A stretch of DNA of 15,677 nucleotides, taken from contig CAXMRH010000139.1 of assembly GCA_964196045.1 (NCBI GenBank), positions 1-15,677 of the forward strand. Reading direction: 5' to 3'. The position numbers and the translations under genes are program-made. The stretch is from SHLQ01 sp964196045 (GTDB lineage Bacteria; Actinomycetota; Acidimicrobiia; Acidimicrobiales; SHLQ01). Each line of letters starts with the position of its first letter. Within the stretch, counting starts at the first letter, position 1. Under the pieces are notes generated by a model, which saw only the letters and a list, made by a program, of their open reading frames with translations, did not search any database and was not told where the DNA came from. This document shows positions 13,819 through 15,677 of the stretch, piece by piece.

Positions 13819-14721
13819 TTACGACGCCTTCTTGACCGTCTTTTTCGCTGCCGTCTTTTTGGCCGCTGTCTTCTTCTTGGCTGACGTCTTCTTCGTCGCT
13901 GGTATCTTCTCGCTCGCGGTGGGGTGTCGAGTACGGGCTTTCTTCGCCTCCGCGACGCTCGCTTCAAGTGCAGCCATCAGATCGACGACCGAGCCGACTT
14001 GATCGTCAGAAGGCGCGACGAAGACGGTCTCCTCACCAGCGACTTTGCGATCGATTAGATCGAGAACGGCAAGGCGATAGGTGTCGGTGTGTTTGGTCGG
14101 TTCGAAATCCGCTTCGAGCGAAGAGATGAGCTGACGAGCCATGGCGAGCTCCTTGTCTTTTAGTTCGACATCGTCGAGCCCGTCGAACAGCTCGACCTCA
14201 GTCGGTGCCACGATCTCGTCGGCGTACACCATGGTCGACAAGACCAGACGACCGTCCACCGGGCGGATCGCCGCAAGATACTGCTTGGTTCGCATCACAA
14301 ACCGCGCAATCCCGACCTTGCCGGACTCTTCCATCGCCGTAACCAAGAGTTTGTAAGGCTTCTGGGTGTCGTGGGTGGGCGCCAGGTAGTAGGGCGAGTC
14401 GTAGAAGATCGGGTCGATGTCGACGAGGTCGACGAATTCCTCGAGATCGATCGTCTTCACCGCATCGGGGTCCAGCGCCGCGAGCTCATCTTCGTCAATC
14501 GTGACAAACTCCCCGGAGGGGAGCTCATACCCCTTCACGATGTCCTCGTAGGCGACTTCTTCGCCAGTGCTTGCCGAGACACGCTTCTGTTTGATTCTGG
14601 AACCGGTCCCAGCTTCGATCTGATTGAATCGCACGTTCTTGCGACTGACCGCGCTGAAGAGCTTCACCGGGATGTTCACCAAGCCAAAGCTCACGGACCC
14701 GGACCAAATTGGACGTGCCAT
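13819..14721 (-). CDS. ku: Ku protein (bacterial non-homologous end joining)
   Basis: A 300-residue Ku protein that would form a homodimeric ring on DNA ends and recruit LigD-type enzymes. The core is standard: ARPIWSGSVSFGLVNIPVKL (2-21), SRIKQKRVSASTGEEVAYED (41-60), IVKGYEL (61-67), ESGKVGIARFVMRTKQYLA (132-150) and KDKELAMARQLISSL (188-202). Residues about 259-300 form a Lys/Ala-rich tail with AAKKT repeats, as in other actinobacterial Ku proteins, which adds DNA binding. It is the first gene of a four-gene leftward run. The ATG at 14721 has AGGA only 1 nt away, too close for a normal ribosome-binding site. GATACT, 6 nt before the ATG, could be a -10 giving a leaderless mRNA. Confidence 0.97.
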   Translation of the reverse strand: MARPIWSGSVSFGLVNIPVKLFSAVSRKNVRFNQIEAGTGSRIKQKRVSASTGEEVAYEDIVKGYELPSGEFVTIDEDELAALDPDAVKTIDLEEFVDLVDIDPIFYDSPYYLAPTHDTQKPYKLLVTAMEESGKVGIARFVMRTKQYLAAIRPVDGRLVLSTMVYADEIVAPTEVELFDGLDDVELKDKELAMARQLISSLEADFEPTKHTDTYRLAVLDLIDRKVAGEETVFVAPSDDQVGSVVDLMAALEASVAEAKKARTRHPTASEKIPATKKTSAKKKTAAKKTAAKKTVKKAS

Positions 14722-14727
14722 GTCCTA

Positions 14728-14733
14728 AGTATC
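14728..14733 (-). promoter_or_regulatory. -10-like element for ku, possibly leaderless
   Basis: GATACT on the minus strand matches TATAAT at four of six positions and ends 6 nt before the ku ATG, so transcription would begin at or beside the start codon. No convincing -35 is seen at 16-18 nt. The close AGGA is a poor ribosome-binding site at this distance, which fits a leaderless message. Confidence 0.35.
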
Positions 14734-14783
14734 GTCCAAATGAGGCGAATTGGTTAGTTGACGGTCCATCCGCACATCTCCGT

Positions 14784-14878
14784 CGGGCAGCTCTGGCCGG
14801 GGTAGCGCCTCTAGGCTTTCCGCTCATGTGCCTACGGCACGGGCCGCTCAGGCCATCGGCTCCGCCTCTAGGCTTTCC
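14784..14878. repeat. Imperfect direct repeat, period 56-57 bp, with internal hairpin
   Basis: CGCCTCTAGGCTTTCC occurs exactly at 14806-14821 and again at 14863-14878. The similarity extends left (CGGGCAGCTCTGGCC at 14784 against CGGGCCGCTCAGGCC at 14840), so each copy is about 38 bp. Between them GTGCC-TAC-GGCAC (14828-14840) can fold as a hairpin. The second copy puts TAGGCT 6 nt before the GTG of the downstream membrane protein. It may be a duplicated promoter segment or a fragment of a genome-wide intergenic repeat. It fills most of the 159-bp gap between ku and the next gene. Confidence 0.6.
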
Positions 14879-14880
14879 TG

Positions 14881-15677
14881 GTGATCGAACTCGACGCCGC
14901 CACGGTGATGATCCAATGGGCTACCGGTGGACTCCTGTTCTTGTGGGTCACGACTCGCCGCCGCGAGGTGGGTCTCGGCTACGGCTGGCTTCAGCGCATC
15001 ACCTTCATCACGTTCGGTGTGATCGCTCTCGTCATTGCCTACTTCACCTCATGGGTGCCCGTACGAGATATCGCAAACGTGGCGATGATCGTCTCGAGCG
15101 GATTTGCGTTGTGGGTCTCCTACGCACGGCGATCCGCAGGCGTCAAAGGCCAGCGAGAACTGGTCGAACGGCGGAGTGAGCGGGTCGCGGAGATGACAGG
15201 CATCGACCGTGACGAGCAACGGTTCGACAAGGACACATCCGAGTTCCCGCCGATTCTCGATCTTGTACCGCCAGCGTTTGGCCTCATCGCATGTGTCGTT
15301 GCGGGAGTCGATGCCGCTGACCCTGCGTGGCTCGGTGTGGCTCGGATCGTCGTAGGGGCGTTGTTCCTCGGTGCCGTCAGCGACGGAATGCTTCTCGGCC
15401 ACTGGTATCTCGTCCAACCTGGGCTCGCACGCGGCCCTCTCAACGAGTTGGTCAAGTGGACCACCGCTCTGTGGCCCTTCGAACTCTTCGTGCTGCTCCT
15501 TCCAACCGGCATGGTTTCCGTACTGAACGGAACGATCGACGATGGCTTTGCCGGCCAGCTCGGATGGTTCTGGGTCGCATCGAGTGCTGCCACGATCATC
15601 TTGCTCTTCGTCACCCAGGCTGCGCTTCGAGAGCGTCAGTATTCAGCCGTCATGGCGGCTACTGGCTTGCTCTATCT
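14881..15677 (+). CDS. Multi-pass membrane protein of unknown function, cut by window edge
   Basis: The frame is open from GTG at 14881 to the right edge, 265 codons, with no stop. About seven hydrophobic helices can be read: near residues 9-24, 38-58, 64-83, 121-143, 148-173, 189-211 and 225-246. The second and third are followed by charged loops, and a long polar loop (about 84-120) lies on one side. GMLLGHWYLVQPGLARGPLN (169-188) is a distinctive patch, with a His and aromatic residues next to a helix end. There is no recognised family. No Shine-Dalgarno is evident; TAGGCT, 6 nt before the GTG, suggests a leaderless transcript. An in-frame ATG at codon 10 is an alternative start but would cut into the first helix. 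It diverges from ku. Confidence 0.8.
   Translation, partial: MIELDAATVMIQWATGGLLFLWVTTRRREVGLGYGWLQRITFITFGVIALVIAYFTSWVPVRDIANVAMIVSSGFALWVSYARRSAGVKGQRELVERRSERVAEMTGIDRDEQRFDKDTSEFPPILDLVPPAFGLIACVVAGVDAADPAWLGVARIVVGALFLGAVSDGMLLGHWYLVQPGLARGPLNELVKWTTALWPFELFVLLLPTGMVSVLNGTIDDGFAGQLGWFWVASSAATIILLFVTQAALRERQYSAVMAATGLLY

Noticed and set aside
13822..13945. Repetitive sequence near the 3' end of ku.
   Set aside because: It encodes the Lys/Ala-rich (AAKKT) C-terminal tail typical of actinobacterial Ku, so it is coding low complexity and not a regulatory or mobile repeat.
12269..14721. Possibility that the Ku, polymerase and HExxH genes form a phage-defence system.
   Set aside because: Ku and PolDom are standard end-joining parts. 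There is no nuclease, sensor or effector domain, and no mobile-element context.

Overview
The window looks like chromosomal DNA of a GC-rich actinobacterium, most likely an Acidimicrobiia (Ilumatobacter-like) lineage. This rests on codon use, a Ku plus stand-alone LigD-type polymerase pair, an actinobacterial-type 205-residue protein of unknown function, and several TAnnnT-like hexamers placed just before start codons. The lineage is an inference. No tRNA, rRNA, CRISPR array, insertion sequence or phage gene was found.

Layout. (1) 1-3110, minus strand: a glycan-assembly run of a GT-B (family 4-like) glycosyltransferase, a family-2 glycosyltransferase with a large internal insert, and a third transferase-like gene cut by the left edge. 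(2) 3229-3846, plus: a conserved protein of unknown function, ending against a hairpin shared with the next gene. (3) 3865-8880: a nitrogen/methylamine module. Leftward are a type III glutamine synthetase-like ligase (GlnT/GmaS) and an XRE-cupin regulator. Rightward are three genes joined by ATGA overlaps that are glutamate synthase domains split into separate proteins (Ntn amidotransferase, GXGXG domain, FMN domain), matching MgsABC/GlxBCD. The divergent intergenic region carries two facing promoter candidates with adjoining -10 elements and a perfect palindrome, a likely operator for the XRE-cupin protein. A strong bidirectional terminator closes the module at 8870-8916. (4) 8948-10688, minus: leucyl aminopeptidase, then a GNAT acetyltransferase remnant that has lost its acetyl-CoA-binding core. 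(5) 10755-11417, plus: uracil-DNA glycosylase. (6) 11358-14721, minus: a tight run of Ku, LigD-type polymerase, a membrane-anchored HExxH protein of unknown function and a RarD-like transporter. The last of these overlaps ung tail to tail by 60 bp. (7) 14881 to the right edge, plus: a multi-pass membrane protein preceded by an imperfect 56-57-bp-period repeat.

How the genes may work together. The ligase can make gamma-glutamylmethylamide or glutamine, and the three-subunit synthase can form N-methylglutamate from methylamine and glutamate. The FMN subunit lacks the Fe-S cysteines of true glutamate synthase, which fits a redox-neutral reaction. The N-methylglutamate dehydrogenase (mgdABCD) is not in the window. 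Ku and the polymerase form the end-binding and end-filling parts of bacterial non-homologous end joining; no ATP-dependent ligase is present here. The best candidates for something undescribed are the shared operator with its regulator, the HExxH protein inside the Ku operon, and the core-deleted GNAT.
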